A DNA stretch of 30,172 bases. It comes from a virus. Positions within the stretch are counted from its first letter, which is position 1. Every line of letters starts with the position of its first letter. Shown here piece by piece: positions 6,665-14,284 of this stretch. The notes beneath the pieces were generated by a model. That model was not told the DNA's origin and searched no databases. It was given only the letters and a program-made list of their open reading frames with translations. The stretch lies in the IMG/VR virus record IMGVR_UViG_3300044691_000305, positions 1-30,172 of that record; one strand, written 5' to 3'. The translations under genes were made by a program, and so were the position numbers.

Positions 6665-8005
6665 TTAGCGCCGACGGGCCTTTCCAAAAAAACTGCTATT
6701 GCCAAAAAGGTCAGCTGATAAATTCGACCCGTCGGAGGACGAGGAGGATGAGGAACCTTTTACAGGTTGTGGCCTGGCTGCTGTGATCTCGATACCGAAT
6801 TTATCTTTAACCCAGGCAGGGTCTATTTCGTAATACTGTAAAGCGCCGAGTGTAATTCCCCATAAGACCTTAATATCCTCTGTGGGAACAAATTCAAACG
6901 TGATATTATCGCCTTTAAGGATGCCATGCTGCTTTAAAGCGGGAATGCTGACATTATTCCATTGCTCCTCGAGCAGGGCCATGTCGCTCTGAACGGTCAG
7001 CCACAACATCTGCTGCGCAGCTTCATCCTTTGACCTGGCTCCGTTTTTAGTATCCTGGCCGATGATCGCCCCCGAAATAAGCAGACAAAGCTCATCCCGG
7101 CACATGTCCATTAAATTCTTATACACATCGCCATTGGTAGATACGCCCTGCGCCCATTCAAAGGCTTCCGTGGTGTCGATAATAAAATAAGCAGCAGAAC
7201 CTAAGTCCTTCATCATCTGACTGGCCCTGTCAAGCTGTGTCTTATCCTGTGTATTGGTCTTCATTACACGCGGCGGGATCCCGAATATTTCGCAGAGTTC
7301 AGACCAGCAGCTTTGCGCGAAGCGTTTAAAAAGCACGTGCGGCACAGCCTTATTTAATAGGCCGAGCGGATCGCCGTTATAATACTCCAGTATCCAGGTG
7401 CCGAACTCGGGCAGTTCTCGGTACTTGATCACATCCACATAATTGTAATAATCATGGAGGAACAGCCCAGTTTGCGGCACTATATTGGTTCTCGGTAAAC
7501 TATCCCCGGTGAGCACGTTGTTACCCTCTGCATCCTTGGACATACTTAACTCAACCAGGCTATAACCGCGCTTGCGCATATTCATTTTTTCAGCGGTCAG
7601 GAATCGGTATAGCTTATGATTTTTTAATGTGGTGGTTTGATCTTCGTCTATCTCGCCGTTAACCTTGATGTTAAAGTCGAGCGAATAGATGCGGTTTTCA
7701 CGATTCTCTACCTGCGATGTCAGCAGGGCATCAATTAAAATATCGTCATAGAGGTTTTGCAGCATCCAGTTTTGAGGCTGTAAGTACCTGGCAAGGTCAA
7801 GTGCAAAGTTCCAGTCCTTAATGTCGCGCCTGATCCGGTAAACCGCTTTGTTGTCGTATGGAAGAAAGCGTTTTTTACTATCATCGCTCACAACGCCGTT
7901 GTCTGAATTGTTTTTGGCAGCCAATGTTTGCACGCTATAATCCTGTGCATAGCGATTGTTCGCGGTGGTCGTTTCGTATTTTAATTTTTTAATTTGTATG
8001 CCCAT
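6665..8005 (-). CDS. Portal protein (Mu gp29 / DUF935-like)
   Basis: The 446-aa protein lies between the gp36-like and MuF genes with a two-base gap to MuF, as expected for a portal. Features seen include DDILIDALLTSQVENRENRIY, a YRFLTAEKMNMRKRGYSLVELSM segment, VDVIKYRELPEFGTW and a long central helix region (DELCLLISGAIIGQDT). The ending is a serine-rich, disordered tail (SSSSSSDGSN) and a basic RRR. DUF935 portals of Mu-like phages have this length and arrangement. It would form the dodecameric channel for DNA packaging. Confidence 0.82.
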   Translation of the reverse strand: MGIQIKKLKYETTTANNRYAQDYSVQTLAAKNNSDNGVVSDDSKKRFLPYDNKAVYRIRRDIKDWNFALDLARYLQPQNWMLQNLYDDILIDALLTSQVENRENRIYSLDFNIKVNGEIDEDQTTTLKNHKLYRFLTAEKMNMRKRGYSLVELSMSKDAEGNNVLTGDSLPRTNIVPQTGLFLHDYYNYVDVIKYRELPEFGTWILEYYNGDPLGLLNKAVPHVLFKRFAQSCWSELCEIFGIPPRVMKTNTQDKTQLDRASQMMKDLGSAAYFIIDTTEAFEWAQGVSTNGDVYKNLMDMCRDELCLLISGAIIGQDTKNGARSKDEAAQQMLWLTVQSDMALLEEQWNNVSIPALKQHGILKGDNITFEFVPTEDIKVLWGITLGALQYYEIDPAWVKDKFGIEITAARPQPVKGSSSSSSSDGSNLSADLFGNSSFFGKARRR

Positions 8006-8016
8006 TGGATTGATAA

Positions 8017-8469
8017 TTATTCGTGATTAAACTTTCTCCTGCTGCCGCTTCGCCATGGTACTTCGTCGGTTGGCGCGGGTTGATCGATCTTAGGTATGGT
8101 CCCGCTGTTGGTCTTTCCCCTGGCTAAATCGGTGAGTGTTTGGATTGACCTGTCGTACCTGTCCTTTATCTCGTTATACTCCAATCCTGTATTACATAGC
8201 AGCACTAAATACCACAGCGTAATGATCTTACAATGCACCAAAATGAAAGCGTTCCTGTCGGCACCTGATTGAGCAAATACGGCAACGATGTTATAGATCG
8301 GCCTGCCATCCTTCCAGGTGTTCATATCGTTCGGAGTAAAGATGTTGGTTACCTCGTCAATGGCTATCTCGATAGCTGTAGCGACGATGGTGTCGTCTCC
8401 GTCGATTATAGCTTCCAACTGGTAATCCCTGATGACTGTATTAAAGTCTGCTTTTTCTAAAAATGCCAT
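8017..8469 (-). CDS. Mu gp36-like head-tail protein (DUF1320 family)
   Basis: The 150-aa protein has the DUF1320 pattern: an N-terminal helix, ATAIEIAIDEVTNIF, then a proline/tyrosine segment, a hydrophobic helical block (ILVHCKIITLWYLVLL) and YDRSIQTLTDLARGK before a disordered end. Such proteins form the head-tail connector. The ATG at 8467-8469 is preceded on the minus strand by aggaggt at 8477-8483, a true Shine-Dalgarno at seven bases. This is unusual among the leaders in this window and may ensure strong expression from within the end of the terminase gene. Confidence 0.72.
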   Translation of the reverse strand: MAFLEKADFNTVIRDYQLEAIIDGDDTIVATAIEIAIDEVTNIFTPNDMNTWKDGRPIYNIVAVFAQSGADRNAFILVHCKIITLWYLVLLCNTGLEYNEIKDRYDRSIQTLTDLARGKTNSGTIPKIDQPAPTDEVPWRSGSRRKFNHE

Positions 8470-8471
8470 AA

Positions 8472-10055
8472 TTAAAACCTCCTGTTTGCTCGTGGTTGAA
8501 ACACATATTTGTTTTTGGATTGATGCGTGCGGTTGTTGAGCCAGGCCATTGCACCGTGTGTGGCATCCGGGCCGTCGTCATTGGCGTTGCTGCCCTTTTC
8601 AAAGGCGAGAAACTGATCAATCAGGTCGATCTGATCACTGCCCCTTGCCTCTTCATTAAAATAGACGTTGCGGCGCTCAAAATGCCCCGACAGGCTTTCG
8701 ATACGGTCGAACTTGTCAGCCTTTGGCCGCTTGTCAGCTACTACAGGAATGTAATAGCCTCTTTTCTCGCCCTCGATGTCGAAGTCGTTTACAAACTCGT
8801 CCTGTGCAAAAAGCCCCTCTATCATGTACCTGATATTGAAGTTTTGCAGCTTTTCACATTCGTACAGATCGTACAGCCAGCGCGCGGCGTCAGCCCGGCT
8901 CTTTTGGCGCAGGTACACATGGATGATATGAAACGCCTTGTTCTTCTTTCCTACCAGCACAAGGCCCTTGTAGTCACCCTGCGTCTTGTAGCTCAAGTCA
9001 CCATACATGCACAGGCCGTCATACTCTTTCAGTTTGAACGGGGCACAATACTGGATATCGTCATATTTGAAAACCTTGCCGTCCTCTATATGCCGGTGCA
9101 TATATTCCCGCATGAAAGAGCGGTAAGGCATGTTCTGATACTTTTCACGCCAGTAGGCGGCAGAAGCTTTTTCCGGCCATTCCGGCTCAAACGTGCTCAG
9201 GCTCTTTACGGCACATACGGTGGACACCACAAACTTTACGGTAGCCTTAGGATGGTCTTTTTCTTTTTTGGCTTCCTTTTGCTTATCAATAACGCTGTTG
9301 AAATACAGTTTCAACCGGTTTGTAATGCTGTTTTTATGGAAGTTATTGTTAGCGTAAACAAAGCGCTCGGTAGCCTGCTCGTCCGCATCAAAGCAACCCC
9401 AAACATCTTCGGTAATAAAATCAATCGCCTCACGCATCAGCCGGTCGTTATTCACATGCCGTTTGCTGTCCACGTCATCGACAACGATGTAATCCGGCCT
9501 TTCGCCCTGCTCACGCGCACCCCGCGGATTTCCCATGAAGCCAAGCGACATAAAGCGCACGCCATCGGTCGTGGTAAAGTCGCCGTCTGCCCAGCTGCCG
9601 TGGTTAAACTTTTCGCCATAGTCATTGCGCAGCCGCTTGTTGTGCTGCAACTGTGCCTGTATACCCGAAAGCAGCGCATTTGCTTTGTCCTGCGTCTCGC
9701 CGATCAGGAGCATAAAGCGCAGGTCGTTCTTTACAAAATACAGGTATAGCGGAATACCCATGTCGATATGAACCGACTTGGCGGCAGAGCGGAACCATTC
9801 TGCAAGCGCCCTGATGCGTTTGTTATTGATGATCAGGTTTGCCAGCCATATGTGAAACCAGGCGCAGCGCTTCTTGGCGTAGTTAGGGAAATAGTCTTCA
9901 AACCAGGTTTCGTACTTCTCCTCCGACTTCCGAACACGCTTTAGCTTATTCTCCGGCGTTTCGTGAATATCATAGTCGGTTGCCTGCGCGATCATCGCGC
10001 AATGCTTGTCGTAGTCAGCAAGCAGCTTTAAATACTTCCTGTTGTCTACGCTCAT
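8472..10055 (-). CDS. terL: Large terminase subunit (Mu gp28-like)
   Basis: The 527-aa protein packs DNA. The ATPase part shows a P-loop-like RSAAKS (89-94) after AEWF, a Walker B YIVVDD (189-194) and a coupling-type VYANNNFH. The nuclease part shows LCMYGDLSYKTQGDYKG (D353), RYMIEGLFAQDE (E413) and DDGPDATHGAMAWL (D498), three acidic clusters as in RNase H-fold terminases. Length and motif spacing fit the family. It overlaps the small subunit gene by four bases (10052-10055), indicating coupled translation. Confidence 0.92.
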   Translation of the reverse strand: MSVDNRKYLKLLADYDKHCAMIAQATDYDIHETPENKLKRVRKSEEKYETWFEDYFPNYAKKRCAWFHIWLANLIINNKRIRALAEWFRSAAKSVHIDMGIPLYLYFVKNDLRFMLLIGETQDKANALLSGIQAQLQHNKRLRNDYGEKFNHGSWADGDFTTTDGVRFMSLGFMGNPRGAREQGERPDYIVVDDVDSKRHVNNDRLMREAIDFITEDVWGCFDADEQATERFVYANNNFHKNSITNRLKLYFNSVIDKQKEAKKEKDHPKATVKFVVSTVCAVKSLSTFEPEWPEKASAAYWREKYQNMPYRSFMREYMHRHIEDGKVFKYDDIQYCAPFKLKEYDGLCMYGDLSYKTQGDYKGLVLVGKKNKAFHIIHVYLRQKSRADAARWLYDLYECEKLQNFNIRYMIEGLFAQDEFVNDFDIEGEKRGYYIPVVADKRPKADKFDRIESLSGHFERRNVYFNEEARGSDQIDLIDQFLAFEKGSNANDDGPDATHGAMAWLNNRTHQSKNKYVFQPRANRRF

Positions 10056-10480
10056 GCTATTTCGAGGTTAATACGATGTTGCAGGTACTGCTTATGGAAG
10101 GGGGTGCATTGTGCGGCAAACTTGGGGTCGATCTGACTGATGAAGTTGTCTAGTTCAACCAATACCCTTTTTACAACAAAGGCATCCAGCTTCTTATCCA
10201 GCCGGTCAATGGCCACGTTTAACTTGGAGATCGCATCGGCATTCAGCTTCGCCTCTTTGCCCTGCGCTACGGCAAGCAGCTCCTGCTGTAAAAGCTGTTT
10301 GATCTTGATGGGCGATGAGTGATAGTCACGGCGCTGATCTTCCCAGTTATACTTCTGATACCACTTGTTGACGGTTTGTGTGCTGACACTGAATTGCTCT
10401 GCTATTTCGGCCTGTGTACAGTCGGAATTTTCAATGAACCAATCTTCTGCTTTCTGCCTGATAGCGTCCTTTTTACCCAT
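10052..10480 (-). CDS. Small terminase subunit-like, N-terminal helix-turn-helix
   Basis: This 142-aa protein is the first gene of the minus-strand packaging operon and overlaps the large terminase. Residues 20-45 (CTQAEIAEQFSVSTQTVNKW) form a clear helix-turn-helix. A coiled region follows (NADAISKLNVAIDRLDKKLDAF), then a C-terminus likely to contact the large subunit. A DNA-binding head plus an oligomerising helix is the small terminase plan, and the position matches Mu gp27 / DUF1804 proteins. A separate regulator is less likely given the gene order. Confidence 0.78.
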   Translation of the reverse strand: MGKKDAIRQKAEDWFIENSDCTQAEIAEQFSVSTQTVNKWYQKYNWEDQRRDYHSSPIKIKQLLQQELLAVAQGKEAKLNADAISKLNVAIDRLDKKLDAFVVKRVLVELDNFISQIDPKFAAQCTPFHKQYLQHRINLEIA

Positions 10481-10535
10481 AAAACTTGTTTTATGGAAGC
10501 AAAAATGACCGGAATTTAAGGGTATGTAAAATAAC

Positions 10536-10552
10536 TGTGCAAGGCTTGCACA
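10536..10552. promoter_or_regulatory. Perfect 17-bp dyad in the divergent intergenic region (operator-like)
   Basis: The sequence tgtgcaag-g-cttgcaca has perfect 8-bp arms around a single base, too tight for a hairpin loop, so it looks like a protein-binding dyad. It lies in the 131-base gap between the divergent packaging operon (start 10480) and the protease gene (start 10612). From there a dimeric regulator could govern both late transcripts. No consensus promoter boxes were found beside it. Confidence 0.5.
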
Positions 10553-10611
10553 ACTATTTGGGGAGGGTTAAAAATGCGCTGATTTTTGGAGAAATAAAAC
10601 GGAAATATCGC

Positions 10612-11580
10612 ATGCCAACCTTTGTCCTGAACGATGAAACTAAAGTAAACAGCTATGGATTTCGCATCCCGAACAAAGGTATAGACTTTTCCCGCTTTGA
10701 TCCAAATCCTGTAATGCTGGATAGCCACATCAATAGCTTGGCAACTGTTCTTGGCAGTTGGGAAAAGAGAGTAGTAGAGGGTATACTGCTTAAAGCCGAT
10801 ACTGTTTTTGACAGCGCCGATCCGAATGTGAAGCCGATTGAAGAAAAGGTAAACAGAGGGTTTATCAAAGGCTGCTCCATGGGCGTAATGTTCGATTGGG
10901 ACTACCTGCAAAAGAACGTAGATGACGATACCTGGGAACTGGTGAAATGCGAATTAATGGAAGCGTCACTGTGTGCTGTGCCAAGTAATTCCGGGTCGCT
11001 GGCGCTCTTTAATAAAGATGGCGAGTTGATACCGGAGGACGAGATCAAGCTGACAATGCAAAAACTAAGTGCTAACGAATTAAGAAAAATAAATACTCCA
11101 AACATGGAAAAAATCATTTTATCACACCAGGCACTGTCTGTGCTTGTGGGTTTAGGTGTTACCGATGGCGGCGATGTCGCATCTATCAGCAACGCTTTAG
11201 TAACCTTACAAAATAAGGTAACGGATGCGGAAAAATTAAAAACTACCGCTGAAGGCAAGATGGTCGAATTACAGACTAAGCTTGACAAGCAGGTTAAATT
11301 ACAGGCAGAAACATTGATCGATGGTGCAATTACCGAAGGTAAATTGACTGCCGGAGAGCGGGAAGGTTACCTGGCTGATGCTACAGCAAACTACGAGTTA
11401 ACCGCAAAGCTGATCGGTAAAATTCCGGGGAAAGCAAGCCTGGCAAATTCAATACTAAACGGCAAGGGCGGCGCAACTGAAGTGAAATCGGCGGACGATT
11501 TTGAAAAACTGACTGTTGAAAAACAACTGGCTTTCAAAAACGAGAACCCCGACGCTTACAAAGCACTTTTCGCCAAATAA
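10612..11580 (+). CDS. Prohead protease with C-terminal scaffold-like region
   Basis: ATG 10612 (MPTFVLNDETK) gives 322 aa. The frame is open upstream from 10486, but that part is composed of promoter-region bases. Residues 1-135 look like an HK97-type (U35) protease: PVMLDSHI (H39), GILLKADTVFD, and FIKGCSMGV (S89), with ELMEASLCAVPSN closing the fold. Residues 180-322 are helical and charged (TLQNKVTDAEK..., AITEGKLTAGEREGY), like the scaffold region of Mu-type protease/scaffold proteins. The capsid gene follows after 66 bases. It would mature the prohead and supply the internal scaffold. Confidence 0.85.
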   Translation: MPTFVLNDETKVNSYGFRIPNKGIDFSRFDPNPVMLDSHINSLATVLGSWEKRVVEGILLKADTVFDSADPNVKPIEEKVNRGFIKGCSMGVMFDWDYLQKNVDDDTWELVKCELMEASLCAVPSNSGSLALFNKDGELIPEDEIKLTMQKLSANELRKINTPNMEKIILSHQALSVLVGLGVTDGGDVASISNALVTLQNKVTDAEKLKTTAEGKMVELQTKLDKQVKLQAETLIDGAITEGKLTAGEREGYLADATANYELTAKLIGKIPGKASLANSILNGKGGATEVKSADDFEKLTVEKQLAFKNENPDAYKALFAK

Positions 11581-11618
11581 GCAACTAAGCACACACAGAG
11601 AGTAATTAATCATTTAAT

Positions 11619-11630
11619 ACCCCTAATTAA
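11619..11630 (+). promoter_or_regulatory. ACCCCTAATTAA leader motif before the capsid gene
   Basis: This is the first of five copies of ACCCCTA(A)TTA seen just upstream of start codons in the + strand late region. Here it ends 16 bases before ATG 11647. The pattern is not a Shine-Dalgarno, because it is the complement of one. It could be a promoter, enhancer or mRNA-leader element. Confidence 0.45.
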
Positions 11631-11646
11631 TTTAAACTAAAATATT

Positions 11647-12609
11647 ATGCCTACGAATTTTCCCGAAATGTGGGTCAACCGGGTTGAGTTAAACCTAACG
11701 ACCGCTACCGAAGCGCCATGGCTGTCCGGCATTACTGAACTGGATACTCAGATTGTTGAGATGGGTTCCGGCTCCGCAGGTGAGTCGAACGTTATTCATA
11801 TCCCTACAACGGATTTTGAAGTTGACGTGCTGATCAACAACAATGCTTATCCTATCGCTTTGCAGCAGTATGACGACGATGAGGTGTTGATCTCTCTTGA
11901 CAAATACCAAACCAAGGTTGTTCCTATTTCTGATGACCAGGCCAATGGTGCATCTTACCGCCGGATTGACGCTGCTACAGCACTAATGACCCGTGGTATA
12001 TTGATCGCAAAATACGGCAAAGCCGCCTGGGCGCTTGCACCGGCTGCAAACTCTGCAAATACCCCGGTGATTCAGAGTTCAGGTAGAAGTGGTGAATTTG
12101 CCGCCGACGGCGTAACTGAAGTTATTTGGAGAGACGGAGCCCGCCTTCGCCTGACCTACCAGGACTTGGTTGACCATAAAGCCCAGTATGACAAATTACA
12201 GGTTCCTGCTGTTGGCAGACGCCTGGTATTATGTTCTGATCACTGGAACGATCTGCTGTTAGACCGCAGGCGCTTTGGCGATATGCTTGCTAACTATAAG
12301 ACCGGTGACGTTGCTCCTATGATCGCGGGGTTTGAGATATACCAGTATATCAATAATCCATTGTTTGATAATGGCGCTAAACTTGCCTATGGCTCGGTTG
12401 CCGGAGTCGGTGAATACCAGGCTTCCGTGTCTTTCTATATCAGCAATATAGCAATGAAAACTGGTTTAACCAGGCAATACTTTGCTCCGGCAGGTATCGA
12501 TCCACAAAACCAAACCAACAAACTGGCCTACCGTCACTATTTCATATGCGTGCCGAAACGCCTGAAATATATTGGAGCAATAGGCTCTAAATATTCGCCG
12601 GTAATTTAA
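11647..12609 (+). CDS. Major capsid protein
   Basis: This 320-aa protein follows the protease and is followed by a strong terminator, as expected for the most abundant virion protein. The N-terminus (NFPEMWVNRVELNLTTATEAPWLSGITEL) and the pattern of strands, LDKYQTKVVPISDDQANGASY, the long helix region RIDAATALMTRGIL, LVDHKAQYD, and the late KLAYRHYFICVPKRLKYIGAI suggest an HK97-fold subunit of the kind found in Bacteroidota Mu-like phages. No separate decoration protein was recognised. Confidence 0.83.
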   Translation: MPTNFPEMWVNRVELNLTTATEAPWLSGITELDTQIVEMGSGSAGESNVIHIPTTDFEVDVLINNNAYPIALQQYDDDEVLISLDKYQTKVVPISDDQANGASYRRIDAATALMTRGILIAKYGKAAWALAPAANSANTPVIQSSGRSGEFAADGVTEVIWRDGARLRLTYQDLVDHKAQYDKLQVPAVGRRLVLCSDHWNDLLLDRRRFGDMLANYKTGDVAPMIAGFEIYQYINNPLFDNGAKLAYGSVAGVGEYQASVSFYISNIAMKTGLTRQYFAPAGIDPQNQTNKLAYRHYFICVPKRLKYIGAIGSKYSPVI

Positions 12610-12651
12610 TAACTACTGATAAAAACCCCCGAGAACGATAGCTGCAAACTT

Positions 12652-12678
12652 CCCTCCCGGTAATTCCGGGAGGGTTTT
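12652..12678 (+). terminator. Rho-independent terminator after the capsid gene
   Basis: The arms ccctcccgg (12652-12660) and ccgggaggg (12666-12674) pair perfectly around taatt and are followed by tttt. This is the clearest terminator in the window. It separates capsid expression from the downstream lysis and tail genes. Confidence 0.9.
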
Positions 12679-12689
12679 AAAGAAAGATC

Positions 12690-13202
12690 ATGACGGCACA
12701 CGCTACACGATTACTGAAAACTTTTGACTGGCACAGCATCAATGAATTTCTACTGAGCCTGGCACCGAGTTTCAAATACAACCTAAACATTAAGCTAATG
12801 ACGATCGCATTTATTTGGGTAGCAGTCGACAAGGGATTAGGACTGGATGACACTGCTTTCATTGGCTTGGTGGCTGCATTTGTGACAGAGCTGGTAAGCG
12901 GCATAGTTGCTTCACGGGTGCGTAAGGAGACATTCAGCAGCCTGAAGCTTTCAAGGTTCTCCGTAAAGGTAGCCTGTTACCTGGTGATGATCGGCATCAG
13001 CTACGCCTTTGCTGAAAACTTTAAGCACAGGGGTAATGATATTGCATTTTGGGTGTTCGACTGGCTGCACATCTTTCTGATCGTACAGATCGTGTTCGAG
13101 CATATTGTCAGTATACTGGAAAATGTAGCAGTGATCAGTGGCAAGGATAAGACGCACTGGATAGTAAAAATAACCGACAAACTTAATACGCTATTCTCAT
13201 GA
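12690..13202 (+). CDS. Holin (phage holin family 4-like)
   Basis: The 170-aa protein has hydrophobic helices near 36-50 (MTIAFIWVAVDKGLG), 57-73 (AFIGLVAAFVTELVSGI), 91-106 (VKVACYLVMIGISYAF) and 120-140 (FWVFDWLHIFLIVQIVFEH). The GLVAAFVTELVSGI...R segment resembles the toxin-secretion/phage lysis holin family. Its last four bases overlap the lysozyme gene, so the two form a lysis pair. It would form the inner-membrane pore that releases the signal-less lysozyme. Confidence 0.8.
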   Translation: MTAHATRLLKTFDWHSINEFLLSLAPSFKYNLNIKLMTIAFIWVAVDKGLGLDDTAFIGLVAAFVTELVSGIVASRVRKETFSSLKLSRFSVKVACYLVMIGISYAFAENFKHRGNDIAFWVFDWLHIFLIVQIVFEHIVSILENVAVISGKDKTHWIVKITDKLNTLFS

Positions 13203-13681
13203 TCATGAAGCTTGATGATGCCGGTAAGAATTTAATCAAGGAGTTTGAGGGTCTGCGCCTGTTCGCCTACCAAGATTCAGCAGGTGTATGGACGATCGGT
13301 TACGGTGCCACTTATTATCATGGAGGCAAGCCTGTTAAAAAGGGCGATATGCTTTTAAGTAAAACGGCAGCTGACCAGTTGTTTGATAACACCGTCGCGC
13401 CATTTGAAGCAGCTGTAAATAAACTGGTGAAGATACCATTAACACAACCGCAGTATAACAGCGTGGTATCATTCACTTATAACGAGGGTATCGGAGCCTT
13501 AGCAACATCGCATTTGCTGATCAGGCTAAACGAAAAAGATTACCAGGGTGCGGCAGATGAGTTCCTGAAGTGGGATAAGATTACCGACCCGAATACCAAA
13601 CAAAAGGTTATATCGGCAAACCTGTTAAGTCGCCGTAAAATTGAACGCAAACCATTTTTAACCAATACTATTTCAAAATGA
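13199..13681 (+). CDS. Endolysin, GH24 lysozyme (T4-type)
   Basis: The 160-aa enzyme cleaves the glycan strand of peptidoglycan. The catalytic triad spacing is exact: EFEG (the second Glu), eight residues to QD, five to WT, giving the E-8x-D-5x-T pattern of T4-type lysozymes, with IGYG following. The body and the late SRRKIERKPF match the family. There is no signal peptide, so a holin is needed, and one lies directly upstream. The start overlaps the holin stop; a second ATG at 13205 is equally possible. Confidence 0.93.
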   Translation: MIMKLDDAGKNLIKEFEGLRLFAYQDSAGVWTIGYGATYYHGGKPVKKGDMLLSKTAADQLFDNTVAPFEAAVNKLVKIPLTQPQYNSVVSFTYNEGIGALATSHLLIRLNEKDYQGAADEFLKWDKITDPNTKQKVISANLLSRRKIERKPFLTNTISK

Positions 13682-14106
13682 AAAAACTAATTTTTATACT
13701 ATCATTCGCCCTGCTGGGCATTGTTGAAGCTAAGGCGCAATCCTTTCTTAAACCACTTCAATCCGATCAGACCATCCATAAGGCGGGCCTTGATACAAGT
13801 ACCGCAACGGCTGTAATGCAAATCATACAGATACCAGGTCAGTTAGGAACCCTAACGATACAGGCTGGAGTAACCAAGCTTACCGGAGCGCCGGTTGGAT
13901 CGGTCAAACTGTATGGCTCGACAGATGGAATAAAGTACGATTTCGTCACCACCTCGACAGATACGCTTGCGGTCGCCAACGTTGCCGGGTTACAGGTCAA
14001 AACGTGGAAGTTCACAAATAACCCCTTCCAGTATTATAAAATGATCTATAAGCCGACAGGATCGCAGACATCAACGGTCACCACATCGGCGCTCGGACGG
14101 AAGTAA
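13678..14106 (+). CDS. Secreted protein of unknown function in the lysis region (142 aa)
   Basis: The start overlaps the lysozyme stop in ATGA. Residues 1-20 are a signal peptide (KK, hydrophobic core FILSFALLGIV, cleavage after AKA). The mature part is strand-rich (LGTLTIQAGVTKLTG, GSVKLYGSTDGIKYDFVTT), suggesting a small beta-sandwich. Although coupled to the lysis genes it has no lipobox or membrane anchor, so it is not an obvious spanin. A periplasmic role is inferred from the signal only. Confidence 0.7.
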   Translation: MKKLIFILSFALLGIVEAKAQSFLKPLQSDQTIHKAGLDTSTATAVMQIIQIPGQLGTLTIQAGVTKLTGAPVGSVKLYGSTDGIKYDFVTTSTDTLAVANVAGLQVKTWKFTNNPFQYYKMIYKPTGSQTSTVTTSALGRK

Positions 14107-14284
14107 GGTTACTCTTAAAAGGAAAAACTAAAAGCAAAATATTTAAACAGGGCAGGCAGGTCAAAACACGTACGACCGGGTACTCACGAAAGCAATTGGC
14201 GCGAGGCTATAAATACTGGAGGACTACTCATTAACCAAACAAAGGGGCTGTCGCCTCGCCCTGTTTTAAACAAAGTTAAAGATC
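14107..14284 (+). other. Gene-free 178-base stretch with nested inverted repeats
   Basis: Arms tttaaacagggc (14142-14153) and gccctgttttaaa (14258-14270) form an outer stem (one extra t). gcgaggc (14201-14207) and gcctcgc (14253-14259) form an inner or alternative stem sharing two bases. One frame running to the TAA at 14222-14224 encodes a very basic peptide (KGKTKSKIFKQGRQVKTR, ending KYWRTTH) without any ATG, GTG or TTG start in its upstream part. It may be a structured leader, a terminator-like element or a displaced small gene. Confidence 0.4.

Noticed and set aside
8496-9749. 417-aa open frame on the + strand
   Set aside because: It is antisense to the large terminase, whose motifs and codon pattern are clear; the + frame has no recognisable domain.
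10486-10611. Longer start for the prohead protease
   Set aside because: The extra 42 residues come from the divergent promoter/dyad region and look unlike the protease family, so ATG 10612 was chosen.
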